NCBI GenBank assembly: GCA_037176725.1
Contig: JAZBRS010000035.1
Span: 50,478,001-50,542,000, forward strand
Direction: 5' to 3'
Length of the DNA stretch: 64,000 nt
DNA from: Posidonia oceanica
Lineage: Eukaryota > Streptophyta > Magnoliopsida > Alismatales > Posidoniaceae
In this document: piece after piece, positions 21,071-33,420 of the stretch
Layout of the letters: the number at the start of each line of letters is the position of its first letter
Numbering within the stretch: the first letter of the stretch is position 1
Translations under genes and position numbers: made by a program
The notes under the pieces: model-generated
Databases searched by the model: none
Seen by the model: the letters and a program-made list of their open reading frames with translations, nothing else
Told to the model about the DNA's origin: nothing

Positions 21071-22519
21071 AAATGGTGCGCTCCTTTCTACCAGATTCAT
21101 CATGTTGGCCCAAGACGGCGCCCATGGAATGCTGCGTGGTAGAAAGGTAGAGAAGTAATGGTCTCCCTGGAGTGGGGGGAACCAAGACAGGAGTCTTAAT
21201 CAGCAGCTGCTTGATCTTGGCAAATGCAGCCTGACACTCCTCATTCCAATGAATCTGCGCATTTTTCTTCAGGAGCTTGAATATGGGCTCGCAAATGGGC
21301 GTAAGCTGTGCAATGAAGCGACTGATGTATTGTAAACGCCCAAGCAGGCCTCTGACCTCCTTTTCAGTCTGAGGGGGTGGCATATCCACGATGGCTTTGG
21401 CCTTCATCGGGTCCACCTCAATCCCCCTTTGGCTAACAATGTAGCCCAGCAGTTTGCCAGAAGACACCCCGAATACACACTTGTTGGGGTTCAGGCGCAG
21501 CTTGTATTTTCGTAAATGCGTAAAGAGCTTCTTCAAACAGGCAAGATGATCTTCAGGCTCTTTGGTTTTAGTAATCATGTCGTCTACATAGACCTCCACC
21601 TCTTGGTGCATGAGGTCGTGGAACAGCGCAGTCATGGCCCTCTGATAGGTTGCGCCAGCATTCTTCAGTCCGAACGGCATAACTTGGTAGCAGAAGACCT
21701 CCCAAGGGGTGATAAATGAAGTCTTTTCCATGTCTTCTTCTGCCATTTTGATTTGGTTATAACCAGAAAAGCCGTCCATGAAGGAGAGCATCTTGTGGCC
21801 TGCTGTATTGTCGACTAGGACGTCAATGTGAGGCAATGGGAAGTCATCCTTGGGACTCGCCTTGTTCAGGTCCCTTTAATCGATGCAGATCTGGACGCGG
21901 CCATCTTTCTTGGTCACAGGTACAATGTTTGCCAGCCACTCAGGATAAAGGATGACCTTGAGGAAATTGACTCTGTGCTGTTTCATGATCTCTTCTTTGA
22001 TCATAAGCAGCCATTGCGGTCGCCATCTTCTCAGTTTCTGCTTTACTGGCTTGGCATCTGGATCCAAGGATAGATTGTGCACCACTATCTCTATGTCAAG
22101 GCCAACCATATCTTCGTAACTCCAGGCGAAGACTTCCGCATACTCTTTTAAGAATGCGATGAATTTTGCTCGAGCCTAGGGGGCAGCTGGGCACTGATGT
22201 GGACTTCTCTGACTTCCTCAGCTGTGCCGATATTAACAACCTCTGTTTCTTCTTCAACATGGAGGTTGGGGCCTTCTGGGTCGTCGTCGTAGGGCCAGAA
22301 CTCGGGCAATGGTTCGTCAATCTCATCCTCGCCCGTCTCATCCTCCTCTTCATAAGCAATAAGTTCCGAGAGGATCTCTTTCTCAAAAGAAGGATTTGTG
22401 ATGTCGAAAGAGTGTATATGTTCCGCTGCTTGGCCCTAGTGATGCTTCAGGATGGTCACGCTTACTCGAGTATTTTTGTAGCCTCAGCGCGCGACCTCTA
22501 TCCTGGCAACTTCTTCTGT
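21071..22519 (-). pseudogene. Element B reverse transcriptase and first half of native RNase H
   Basis: The frame up to 21836 shows HIDVLVDN, MLSFMDGFSGYNQI, PFGLKNAGATYQRAM, then YVDD (21579-21590) in EVYVDDMI, KCVFGVSSGKLLGY, and RGLLGRLQYISRFI. Together these are the fingers-palm-thumb order of a Ty3/gypsy RT. Upstream (22109-21880) lie FAWSYEDM just outside the frame, LYPEWLANIVPV and DGRVQICID, followed by a TAA at the YRDL position. The native RNase H at the low end has LYLSTTQHSMGAVL, with no Asp where the first catalytic Asp is expected. This fits the known decay of this domain in Tat elements. Element A interrupts it at 21065. Between 22110 and 22520 the frame is shifted and poorly open. 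Confidence 0.9.
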
Positions 22520-23313
22520 CTACTCTGGCCTGACTGATTTTGCTGAGCGCTCTGCTGATGCTGCTGAGGGCCTTGCTGATTCTGTCGTTGATACTGTTGA
22601 TGGCCCTGCTACTGAGGCTGCTGACAATTCTGTTACTGAGGCTGCTGACAATTCTGTTATTGATTCTGCTTTCTGCTCTGTTACTGCTGCTGCTTGGACT
22701 GCTTGTGCTTCCTCCTTTAAGTCTTCTAGTGTGCTTGTGGAGGGTATGTTTGACTGGCGCCTGATCTGGGCACTACCGCTTGCTACACTGCCTGAGTGAG
22801 GCATGTGCTGCACAAACCACCTAGACCCACCTTCTGGTTGCAGAGTAATGAGCTCATCTGGTCTAGGGGAGTCCGGTACTGCTGAGTCTTCTTCCAAGAC
22901 CATGATAGAGGCATGGTCTTCTTGTAGAGGAGGGTCCGTAGCCACAGCTTTCCCTTTCCTTTCTGCGGCTTGGTGCTCTGCCAGGTCTTCTACTATCGAC
23001 TTGAGCTGTTCCTGATAAAGTAGCTCTAAGTCAGACATCCATGAATCGACCTGGTCTTCTACCGCCACTCCTTCCTCCTCATCCGAGGGTGAGTCGACGT
23101 AGTAGGCGCCGGGGGCCTGTAGCTCTGGCCCGGCTGCTAGATGGATTGCTGCCCTCGATTTTGCATGGTCTGGCTCACGGGCGTGCCTGATTGCGACAGC
23201 TTCAGCATCGGAGATCCAAACAGACTGGTCAGTAAGGCCACAGATGGGTACACTACCAGGGTCACTGTTGCAGTTGGAGGGCAGGCAAAGGTGCTCTTCT
23301 GAGGGCCCAAGGG
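22520..23313 (-). pseudogene. Element B linker between protease and RT
   Basis: After the stop at 23314 another frame stays open to 22520. It contains an acidic stretch (SPSDEEEGVAVEDQ), then SIMVLEEDS, then GGSRWFVQHMPHSGS, then Ala/Glu/Ser-rich repeats (ITELSAASVTELSAASV). Element E has the same order at 60470-60900, which argues that this is real coding sequence in a shifted frame. I know no function for it. It could be a spacer or a protein-binding segment of the polyprotein. Confidence 0.65.
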
Positions 23314-26022
23314 CTAGGAGACTATGGTGCTCAACTGGACCTCTGCATCTGGTTGTGACTGTGAGAGTGCGGCCTGCCACGAAAGTTGTTGTTTTGCGGC
23401 AGGAGGATGTGAAGCAGATTGCGTCAGCTGCATTCTCGGTGATGCGGCTGCTGAAGTGGGCCGAGTCGCGCTGCTGACTGAATTCACTGACTGTCCCTCC
23501 AGAGAGAGTGATAGCGGTACTGATGCAACTACGACCGTAGGTAGCCTGCTTGATTGTGCCTGAAGGAGTGTCTCTGACTTCTGAGCTGCCACTACTGCTT
23601 GTGCTTGTGATGCAGATGTGGCTGCAGAAATGTAAGAGCTTGTCAGTTCTGCCACAGGGCCTGCTAAATTGTCTGCTGTATCTGCTGAAGGTAAAGGCAA
23701 ACAAACCGATCGTGGCGTCTCTGTGCTGACCAGAGCTTTGTTGCCAGTTGGGACTGCCTCTGCTGCGCCAGATTGCTCCTCATCCGAGTAGTAGTCCTCA
23801 ATGCAGACCCAATCTTCTACCGGCACCGTGGCTTGATCACCAGTTGATCCCAGAACTCCTACACTAGTGAAGTTAGTGAGGTCTCTGGGGATGGCTGGTT
23901 CTTGATCCTTTAGTTGAAAGCAGTGATCTTCGTTGGGCTTAGGCTCATAACCGAGGCCTTCAGATTTCCTCCGCTCCACCACTACGATCGGCTCTGCGAT
24001 CCCCTGGCAGTGACGCCCGAGCGGTGTACGCTTTATGTAACCCCACCTGTGACATACATTCTCGACCATTCGAAGGGGGTTGTTGTAAACGGCCAAGGAG
24101 TTGGCACGTTCAAGGTCAGGAATGAAGTTAATCGGCTCACACCGATTAACGCGATACAAAGCTTCGGAAGTCTCAGGGTCAAAAGAGATAGTTTGTGAAG
24201 AGACAGGGGAGACTGCCTTGATCCGCTCCTTCTCAAAGTTCTCCGCCATGACGACAATGACATCATCGCCGTGGCGGTACTTTATCATTCGATGGAGGGT
24301 CGAGGGAAGGACCTGATGCTTGTGGAGCCAAGGGTGCCCAAGCAAAAAGTTGAAGTTTGGCTTCAAGTCGACGACATAGAATTCTACATCGAATACGACC
24401 GGGCCAATGGCAAGAGGAATAATCAGGATCCCTAGAGCGTCATGGTGGGTGTTGTCAAAAGCTGTCATTCCTTTCACGGCTGGTGTGATATCCTCGGCTT
24501 TGAATCCAAGCTTTGTTGCAATACGCAAGGGGTAGACGTTAAGGCCTGACCCATTATCAATCAGCATTAGAGGAATGTGAAAGTTTTTGAACTGAACCAT
24601 GATGAACAGGGGTTGATTGTGATTAATCCCCGCCGGAGGCAGCTCATCACTCGTAAAAGAGATGACCTGGGGCTCCACAATCATCCCTACAATGCTTTCC
24701 AAAGCTGAAGGCTCAATAGATTGGGACACATGGGCGGCTTGGAACACACGAAGAAATGCTTCGCGGTGTTCGACAGAGGTGTGGATTAGGTCCCAAATGG
24801 AAATGTTGGCTTTGACCTTCTTAAGTTGAGAGGTTATGTCAGCTTTGGGTTGGTTTTTCTTGGCAGCAGGAGGGGTAGTTTTGGCAAGCTCTAAAGGGGT
24901 AGTCATAGGAGATTGGGTTGCTACAGGTTGGGTAGGGATTTGGCTTGCTATAGGTAGGTTAGAGGCCAAATTTGCTATAGGGTGGATAGAGGGTGGGGGC
25001 ATAGCAGGTTCAGGATAGTATGGCCTAACTGCCGGTGCTGGGGGTCTATAGACCCTCCCCAATCGCGTTACTTCCGCACACATTTCTGTGGCGTAGCTGT
25101 AAGGGACGCGATGGGTGTCCAGGGTTAAATCAATAACCACAAGAGCACGTGCTGCGAGCACAAGAGGGGTTACAGGGGGACCTATTGGATACTGAGGTCT
25201 ATCTAAATGGTAAGGTTGTTGTGGTGGGAAGGCAGGGGCTGGCTGAGGTCTGCCTAGAAGATGTACAGGGGATTCTAGCTGAGGCCGCCATAAGAGGTGG
25301 ACAGGGGATCTAGGCTGGGCCCTAGCTAGGAGGTGTATAGGGGGTTGAGCCTGAGGAAGCACAGCAGGGGACGCGAAGGGGTGCTCTAGCCTGGCACGCG
25401 GTTGGATCATGTGAACTTCCGACTCGGAGCTAGCAACAGCCACAAGATAGAGATTAACAGGGAAAGGCTCAGAGATATCGGAAATAAGATCAGAAGGGTC
25501 TATTACAGAGGTAGTAGGCTTAGAAGGAAAAACAGAATGAATGCCTGAGGTTCCCGCCCCTCCCGGATAAGAGTGCTCCAGTAGAGGTTGGCGGACAATG
25601 CCAGAATGAGGGGGAACAGCTGAATGAGCAGATGCATGAGTGTGTGCTTCAGTGGATGCCTCGTGCGTGTCAATCACAATCGTTCCCGATTCGATTAAGT
25701 CCTGAATTGCGTTCCGCAGGGAGTAGCAATTATCTGTCGAATGCCCGATACTTCGATGGAAATTGCGAAAGAGGTTTGCCTTAAACCAATGTGGCAAGGG
25801 ATTTGGGGGCGGGCGAACCTCCGGGAACTTCAGGAGCGATGCAACCTTTGGCAAGATGGTTGTGAGCGGTTCCACCAATGGGGCGAACTTCCGCTTCTCA
25901 GTAGGTGGCCTTCTTTGCCTCTGGTATGAGCCTTGCTGGACCGGTGCGACGAGGTAGACCGGTCTAGTGGTGGTAGTGATCTGTGGTGTGGGTGGATTCC
26001 TAGGTGTAGGAGCATACACCAT
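23314..26022 (-). pseudogene. Element B gag C-terminus and aspartic protease (902 open codons)
   Basis: The longest open frame in the window. N-terminal part: PEVRPPPNPLPHW followed by a knuckle whose first Cys is replaced (FRNFHRSIGHSTDNC), so it reads R-X2-H-X4-H-X4-C. A Pro/Gln-rich region follows, then an ISIWDLIHTSVEHREAF segment, and the protease with LIDNGSGLNVYPLR (catalytic Asp near 24556) and FNFLLGHPWLHKH. D-N-G-S in place of D-T-G is usual in this plant group. The C-terminal 250 residues are Ser/Ala-rich. The frame runs on from gag without a shift, so gag and protease would be one polyprotein. The ATG at 26022 is internal and not the true start. Confidence 0.85.
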
Positions 26023-27776
26023 CTAAGCTGGGGCAGGCTAGGACGGCAAGTGAACAGGCACAGTAGGAGAGTCGACAAATGCAACAGCGGTCTTCGGTGA
26101 ATCTTTCTTCTTGGGACGGTTGTTGCTGCTACCGCTGTTGTTGTTGGAGGTGCTGCTGTTGGCACTGTTACTGCTGATCGCGGCCTGCTTAGCGAACGCA
26201 GAGAGAGCCGGGAAGTTGCTACTCCGCAAAGAACTCTCCACGCGTGCTCTAGCTCGGATAAGTGCTGCAAAAGTAGTGACTGGTTGAATGCTAAGCAAAG
26301 CCCCGAGAGATGGCTGCGCCCCTTTGATAACGATCTCAATAGACTCCTCGTCAGAGGGTCTATCTCGAACCTGTGAAGCAAGGGCGCGCTAGCGGCCGAC
26401 GTACTCCCCGAACGGCTCGCTGGGATTCTACTTGGTTGCGATCAAGTCCACCCGCTTCGGGACTAGATCGAGGTTGAAGGAGTATTGTTCTAGGAATGCC
26501 TGACTGAGGTCGTTCCAAGTCTTGATGGCTGACATATCAAGCGATGTGAACCACTTGAGTGCTGGCCCGGTCAAGCTCTTCTGGAACAGGTGGATCAGCA
26601 ACCTCTCATCAGCCTAAAGCTGAGCGAGATCACCGTAATACGCCTTCAGGTGTGCTACGGGGCAGCCCCTACCATTATATTTGTCGAAGTTCGGGATTTT
26701 GAACTTCGGAGGGAGTACCGCCTCTGGAAAGCAACAGAGGTCCCGGAATTGGTAGGTTTGATGCTCAGTACTCTGCACTAGTCGTAGTGCCTTCTCCAAG
26801 ACGTCCATCCGGTTATTGATGGGGTCTGGATTTGCTGTCATAGGAGTGGGATCGGCAGGGGTAGTGAGCACATACACCGAATGCGTCGCACCTAAGTGCT
26901 CCTCCGGATCTACCATAGCGTCACCTAGTGGAGCAACGGGATGGCCAGCGTATCCATGTTGGGGGACTATGTATGCAGGGATGTATGCAGGGTTCTGGGC
27001 CTGATGCAAGGGAGGAGGGTAGATGACATGCTGTGCTGTGGGAGGGGTAGGATGCTGGAGCACCAGTTGCAGTACAGGCGGGGTGCCAGACAGCGAGCCA
27101 GTAGGGTACTGGGCTCCAGCCAGCCCAAAGGACTGACCACTAGGGGGAAGAGGAGTATGCTGTGCTAAGTGTTGTGCAGAAGGAGGCCGTAAACGAGCCC
27201 CCATCGTTGGAACCGTGAGCAGTTGAGACGATGGTCGAGGCGGAGGTGTAGAGGTAAATGCATGAAATGCAGGAACTGGCCTCAAAGGAACCTCAGAAGC
27301 GACAGGAGTAAAGGAGGGACGAACCGATAGAGCCATGCCCTGCAGTCTCTGGGCAAGCTCCATCAGGTGCTAGTACTGAGCCTCAGGTGTTCCATCAGCG
27401 GGAACACTGAAGTGCAGTGCCGGCGAAGATTGAGATGCAAATGCATGGACACAGACTGTCCAGGAGGAACAGGTGCTACAGTAAAAGTCGCAGCAGCGGT
27501 AGGAGGGATGTCAAGGGCGACGTATCCCTGGGAAGGAGGGGGCAGTGGCATCTCTGAAACGTGAGTAACGGTCATCAAGATAGACTCGACGACCGGATCT
27601 AGAGGAAGAGATGCTTACCAATGTCCCGGGACATACTGAGATACCAGAGGCGTCAGGGGAGGAAACCCTGGCATCGGTGGAGGAACAAAGGAGACAGAAG
27701 GAGCAACCGGAGGGGCCGGAGCAGAAACACCCTCCGAGACAAGAGTAAAGGGAGGCTCACTAATGTACTGGGCCAT
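26023..27776 (-). pseudogene. Element B gag, N-terminal and core part
   Basis: It starts at ATG 27776 (Met-Ala-Gln-Tyr-Ile-Ser-Glu), a start shared with A, C and E. A Pro-rich segment ends at a stop near 27615, then a frameshift, then 27363-26614 (Pro/Gln-rich, ending FDKYNGRGCPVAHLKAYYGD). The core continues through stops near 26614, 26430 and 26390 to 26298-26038, which is Asn/Ser-rich (TSNNNSGSSNN). Two of the core stops stand at glutamine and one at tryptophan positions of the relatives, as CAG or TGG to TAG would produce. Gag builds the particle. This copy cannot make a full protein. Confidence 0.85.
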
Positions 27777-28054
27777 TGCTGACCTAGAGCGCGTGAGAAT
27801 AGGGTTGCGATGGGTATGCAAAGGGCGATTCCTAATAGGAGCTATCATCGCAAGTGCGGATAGCTCAAAAGGGGAATGGTCGCGAACAAGGTCGTAACAG
27901 GGGTGTCAGAAAGGGACGGTACTCGAGCTCTAGCAAGGGAACTCGCTTATCGATCACTGCTGACACAAACAAAGACAATCAAGGATTAGAAACTAAAAGA
28001 CAGATGCAAATGAGTTAAGTTAGATGGCATGAATGATATGTATGCTTTCTAGTA
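27777..28054. other. Leader of B before gag
   Basis: Non-coding. On the minus strand tttgtttgtgtcag precedes agtgatcgataagcgagttccc, and E has ccctcag before gactgtgagcgagttccc at about 55800-55825. This could be a splice acceptor upstream of gag, but no donor is proven. Confidence 0.45.
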
Positions 28055-28365
28055 TGCCCCCTCACCTATCTAGTGTATCCTAGTAGGTGATCTACTTTGG
28101 GTATCCCCAGGTGTACGGGTCACCGACTCAGGTCAGAAAAAGTAGGCTCCCTGTCGAACTCCTAGCCAGAGCTGAGGAAATAACAAGGTGGTGCGTTGGT
28201 GGTCCTGACCCCGCCAAAGCGTGGGCAGTACTCTCCACTACACCGACACGACCCTTGGACAAGGGGGGACAGATCGACTGACTCGGCCCACGCCAGAAGT
28301 GGTGGAACAAGAGGTCGGAACCGTCCTTCGCAGACTAATAGGTGGACTCAGATGAGAAGAATGCA
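28055..28365 (-). promoter_or_regulatory. Conserved leader block of element B
   Basis: It matches the blocks in A, C and E. On the minus strand the clearest word is gatctgtccccccttgtcc followed by aagggtcgtgtcggtgt. The block ends toward gag with gatcacctactaggatac. No frame is open through it. Confidence 0.6.
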
Positions 28366-29071
28366 TGCCCTATATGATGCTTATGCAAATGCTTAAAGTT
28401 TTTTATCTTGCGCATTTTATTAACCAAAGGGGGTGCAGGATTGTTTGAAGTCTCTAGTTGCTCCTAGAAGTTCTTTTTACTTGCCATTTTTAGTTAACCA
28501 CTAGGAAAGCACACAGTCTCTATTATCCTAGGCATGGCATGTGCAAAAGGGAAGAAAATCAGTCAAATATGGCAAGCAAACAGCATACAACACAGCAAAA
28601 GGCAAGTGCATGGCATGTGCAAGTGTTTGTGAGCATGATAGTGAAGAGAAACATTCATCATGTCAAAAAGCATGTACGCAGGGTATGTGCATGTGTAGTG
28701 ACATAGCAAGTGTGTAAAAGAAGCATTCATCATTCAAAAAGCATGTATTGTTGCCAAACAAGTATGTAGACATGCATTGTGCAGAAAATAAAGCAATAAT
28801 AAGCAAGCAAGATAAAGAAGGTAAAGACAGGTAAGCTGTAAGCAAATAAGAGCAGAAGCAAGGAAATAAGTAAGTAAACAAGCAACAGAGGCAAGGCAGA
28901 GCAAGACAGAGCAAAACCAAGGCAAAGGAGGTGCAAAACCTAAGCAGAGTAGCCATGAGGCGACTCGCTAGGAGTTTGCACAGAAGAGCGACCAAAACAG
29001 GCAAACAAAGGCAAGCAAAACTGCGAAAGCGGGCGAGCAAAAAGCCAAAAACGAAAAGCCAGAGTCTAGCA
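28366..29071. other. Leader of B near the primer site
   Basis: Non-coding, purine-rich, with aagcaagc and gcatgtgc words and t/g-rich stretches near 28430-28500. It aligns loosely with C 42540-43105 and A 17150-17730. Confidence 0.6.
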
Positions 29072-29089
29072 TCCCCAGCGGAGTCGCCA
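29072..29089 (-). other. Primer binding site of element B
   Basis: The minus strand reads TGGCGACTCCGCTGGGGA one base outside the LTR edge at 29091. Its complement ends in ...GGAGTCGCCA, which fits the 3' end (with CCA) of a plant tRNA-Arg as I remember it. Ogre/Tat elements are known to use tRNA-Arg. The site sets the 5' end and strand of B. Confidence 0.85.
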
Positions 29090-29834
29090 CTGTAGTAATC
29101 TCAATGTTCAGATTGTCCATGCACACTGCCAAAAGCTCACGTGCACCGATCGAAATCAGGCTCACTATAAGTGGCTATGTCCGAGGGAGAAGGCTCAACT
29201 AGAAAACACTTGAAACAGAGGAGAAAAGATAAGAAAAGAAGAAGATAAGACAATTCAAAGTTGCCACCGTGTCTATCATTGGGAGACAAGGAAAATCGGG
29301 GTAATGTGTGAGTTAACACGCAAAACTGAGCAAAGGATGCAATGCAAAGTAATGCAAAGGAAAACAAATGCAAAGGAAAACAAATGCAAATGAATGCAAA
29401 TGATATGACTCATGCCTAGGATAAGGGCAATATGGTCATTGTGGGCCAAAAGACTGGGCAAGGACTCCTGTTACGTGTGGGGAAGGTGTTAGGCACCCCC
29501 GACACGCCCGAGAATCGGTCTTTCTAGGCTTACGCTCGCATACGCAGGGAAAGGCAGGTTTGAATGCCTAAGTGCCAATGAATGCCTAAATGGATGCTCA
29601 TAGGTGCTCTAAGTGGTGGAATGCAATGCAAGGAAGTAAACGTGCAGTCTAAGTGCTCAGCAATGCTGTCTGTGTTCCGAACCGGTCGAAACCTGGCTCG
29701 TGAGAACTCCAAGCAGTAAGCATCACTGCCCTATATGCAAATGCAAGCAGAAAAGCAAAACAGTGGTAAAACCAAGCAATACATGCGACATGCAAGAGAA
29801 AACAATATAACACACAAAACAATGTGAGAAGCGG

Positions 29835-30140
29835 GAGCGGCATGCGAAATGGTGCAAGAAAACAAGATTGGCATGCAAAACGGTGCGAGAAAACAAAGCA
29901 GCACGCGGAACGGTGCAGAAAACAAAGCAAGTATGCGAAACGGTGCAAGAAATAGAAACGGCATGCAAAACGGTGCAAAAAAACAAAGCAAGCACGTAAA
30001 ACGATGTGAGAAACAAAGCAAGCACGCAAAACAGTGCAAGAAAAAGAAGCAGGCATGCCAAACGGTGCCAAAAGCGAAGCGGGCATGCAAAACGGTGCCA
30101 AAAGCGAAGTAGGAACGCAAAACAGTGCCAAAGTGGGCGA
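29835..30140. repeat. 30-bp VNTR in the B LTR, about ten copies
   Basis: Units of about 30 bp follow (g)gcatgcaaaacggtgcaaga + aacaaagca with many substitutions. It sits at the same LTR site as the VNTR of A (7425-7620). Open frames over it on both strands merely translate the repeat. Confidence 0.85.
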
Positions 30141-30894
30141 AATAAAACATTGATAAAGCCATGCAGATGCAGATGCAAAGGAGAAGAGCAAATCAAGTAA
30201 GGAGAGGTAAGCGGAGCATGTGTGAGAACAAATGTTGCTTAAAGACCATGCAATGTAGGTTTGAAGACCTACAAAGGGGAAAAGAAGCAAGTGGAGGGAT
30301 TACCACTGTCTTGTGACTGTTTCCCACCAAAGTGTCCCACGATATGTCTTGCACGCTGCCAAAAGCTCGCGATGCAATCGAATCGTGGAAAAGGGGAAAG
30401 AAAGTCGCAATTAGTAATGAATCCAAGGGAAACTCAACTCAAAACACTAAGATTACGCGTAAAGAGGAGATAGAGTTGATAGATAGGAATAGGGGGTCCT
30501 AATCTACATACTCGAGGAAACAGAAAACAAAAACAATGCATGCAATGCAAATGGTGTGCAAATGAATGCTGTACGGGGGTTCTGGAGGACTTACCTTGGA
30601 GATCTGATGCCTGATCTGAGAAATGCTTGGTCTGCATTAAAGTGCGCACCACTGGGGTTGTCCAAGTAGCTTGGTTGAGAAGATTCGGCGGCCCGATCAG
30701 AAGATATGCAGGCTTCAAGGTAGAGGGGCCAAAATAGAGGAGAAGAATGGATCTAAGTGTAAAAGAGGTCCTAGGGATGTGCAAAATAGGTCCTTCTCAC
30801 GTAAATGGGAGCTAGGAATGCTTAAGTGTGTGTAGGGATGCCAAATGCAAAGATGCATGGGTGCAATGCATGCAAAAAAAAATGCAAAAAGGAC

Positions 30895-31420
30895 TCAAGA
30901 ATGACTTTTCAGAAAAGTTAGGGACCTATATGCAAGTTTTGAAAAAATGGAGGGACCTAAATGCAAGAATTTTGAAAAGTTAGGGGCCTATATGCAAGGT
31001 TTTTGAAAACTTGAGGGTTTGAATGCAATTTAACAAAATGCAGGGTTTGAAATGCAATTTAATAAGGAAAAAATGCATTTAAATGGGTTTTGAAAACATG
31101 TGAAGGACTAACATGCAATTTTGAAACATGTAGGGGCCAAAATACAATTTTATAAGGTAAAATGTGGTTTTAAATGGTCTGTGAATGCAAATAGAGGACC
31201 TATGTGCAATTTTGAAATATACAGGGGCTAAAATGCAATTTTATAAGAAAAAATATGATTTAAATGAGTTTTTAAGACATGTAGAGGACTTATGTGTAAT
31301 TTTAAAACATGCAGAGTCTAAAATGCAATTTTATAAGGAAAAATGCTGAAAAATAGATGCTGTGCATGCAAATGAAGGACCTATGTGCAAAAATCAAAAA
31401 GCATGGGAGATATATGCAAT
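30895..31420. repeat. Degenerate tandem array (ggacctatatgcaattttg) in the B LTR
   Basis: Words of the type g(g)gacctatatgcaa(t/g)tttgaaa alternate with ggggctaaaatgcaattttataagg in a loose 115-bp pattern. Decayed relatives continue to about 31880. Confidence 0.7.
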
Positions 31421-32029
31421 GCAGTAAGAAAAAGATGGAAAATAAATGCTTTAATCAATAGATCAGAAGACTAAAAAGTAAATAAAATAAAGAGGAGGGC
31501 TAAAATGCAATGTACTAAGGTAAAATCAGAGCATTAAATGAGATTAACAATCAAAGGACCAATATGCAAAAATAAAAAGCCACAGGACTAAAGAATAAAG
31601 AGCATAAAACTTATTTGAACTACTGCAGGACTATTAAGTAAATAAAATAAACAGCTGGACTAGAATTTAAATGACAGAAACTTAAATTGAACTGAAAAGG
31701 GACTAGAATGTAAATAAAATAAATAACTGGGCTGGAAGTAAAGAAAAGTAAATAAACTGTAACTGCAGAGGATCTAGATGTAAATAAAAATACATGCTGG
31801 ACTAGAAATAAATTAAAACTTAAAGAAAAACACAGCAGGAGGACTAGCATGCATTTAGATAGATTTTTAGGTTTTTCATGCAATTTCATATGATTTAAAT
31901 TCAAACTTAAATGATTCTTAAACGATGGTAGGACTGGAAAGTAATAAAATAAAAACATAAGCCAGATATGCAATACATGGCAAAATATGCATGATAGAGG
32001 AAAATAAATGCACAGTAAAAACGCAGAGG

Positions 32030-33420
32030 AAATGGCCACTGTAGCAGATCGCTATCAGTGGCCTGAGAAGAGGAAGAGGGTTGCTGGTGAGGCGCTGAAC
32101 GGCGGGCGGGGTGCTCCAGAGCTGCGCGGAGGCTGGAGCGACGCCGGCAGCTTGTGATGCAGCCTGAGGATGGCCAAAGAAGACGACGGAGCCTGACAGA
32201 GAAGGAAGAGGCTAACTGGAGGACTGGAGTGTTGAGGGAGCGATTTGAGGGCATAGTTGTGCTCTTGGAGGTTGTGCGGTCTTCGGACGATGATCGGCGA
32301 GACGTTCTGCTAACCAGAGCAGCAAGGCGAGCTTTGAGCTCGCTGGAGAAGACGGGTCAACAGCGGTGCTGACCCGGCGAGAGAGGGAGTAGAACCCCTA
32401 TCTGAGGGGTGGAAAAGCAAGAGGGGGAGAGAATTAGGCTACCAGAGAAGAAGGGTACCTGTTCCGCTGGCTGAGAAGTCCCCCCAACGTGAGCTGATTC
32501 TGCAGATGTCGGCGAAGTTGGACTGGCAGCTGCGGGCGTCGCTAGTGGCTTGCGGATGTCTGGAACGACTTAGTGCGATCTTCCGGAGCTTGCTGAGTGC
32601 TTAGGGTGGAGCTTCGAAGACCGGTGGAAGAAATGGCTTCTTTGGGTTCAGCCAAAGTCACCTGAGGTGGGGAGAGCTGTATGCTGCCCTCTGGTTCAAG
32701 TGGAGGTCGCCGATGGGCTTCTGGTTGCTTAGTGGAGGTGTAGGGATGCTCAGGTGGGTCTGAGGAGGCTTGGAGAAGGAGATTGCAGGCGGTGGATTTT
32801 CTGGTAGAAAGCTGGGTCAAGTGTTTGAAGTGGAGGGTTTGGTTTGTGGTGAGGATGAAGGTTGAAGCTCAGGTGGGTTGGAAAGCTAGTGTTCGGGTGA
32901 GTTGCTGGGTGGATTTTGGTAAGGTTTCGTGGGTTGTGCAGCTGGGAATTCTGGGAAGGGATGATGTTGGGTTCTATTATGGAAAATGGAAGTTGCGGGG
33001 TGATTTATGGGGTGGAAAGGATGAGGAATGGAGGGGCTGTGATGCTGGGATTCTGGGTGAGATTGGGGGAGGAATTGGGAGTGGTTTGTGGTCTGGAACA
33101 GGTGCTGGTTTCAGTGGAAAGGAAGAGGAGGAAGAGGTCTAAATTTGCAGAGGAAGAGAGGGAGAATTGGGGGCTCTCAGGTGCTCTAGTGCTCTCTCTC
33201 TGGATGACGAAAAAAAGGTGTTAAGGGTGTTGAAGGAGGAGTGGAAGGGAGGCTTTATCAGGAGCTGCTGGAGGCTGAGCACGCTTGGGATTTTTGAATT
33301 CCCACCAGCGTGGGTTGCTGCTGATGGAGACGAGCAGCCGACGAGGAGACGGGCAATTAATGCCCCCTCGGAAGATCCGCTGAGAGCTGAGAGAGGAGGA
33401 GGGTGAGCTGTTGCTGAAGT
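32030..33420 (-). other. GC-rich island with leader-like sequence inside the B LTR
   Basis: Composition rises sharply between A/T-rich flanks. On the element's strand 33540-33360 is CT-rich (ctcctcctcttccctcc type) like a plant 5' leader, followed by unremarkable GC-richer sequence. It lies about 1.7 kb from the LTR start, a plausible place for transcription to begin. Frames are short. A captured host promoter or first exon is an alternative. Confidence 0.4.

Noticed and set aside
22540..22764. Leu-rich plus-strand frame that looks like a membrane segment
   Set aside because: It is antisense to the Ala/Glu/Ser-rich linker of B, which has a matching counterpart in E.
29072..29089. tRNA gene fragment
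   Set aside because: It matches only the complement of a tRNA 3' end plus CCA at an LTR edge, which is a primer site. No cloverleaf is present.
29649..30290. 213-codon Cys/Phe-rich minus-strand frame
   Set aside because: It is a periodic translation of the 30-bp VNTR in the B LTR, with no domain.
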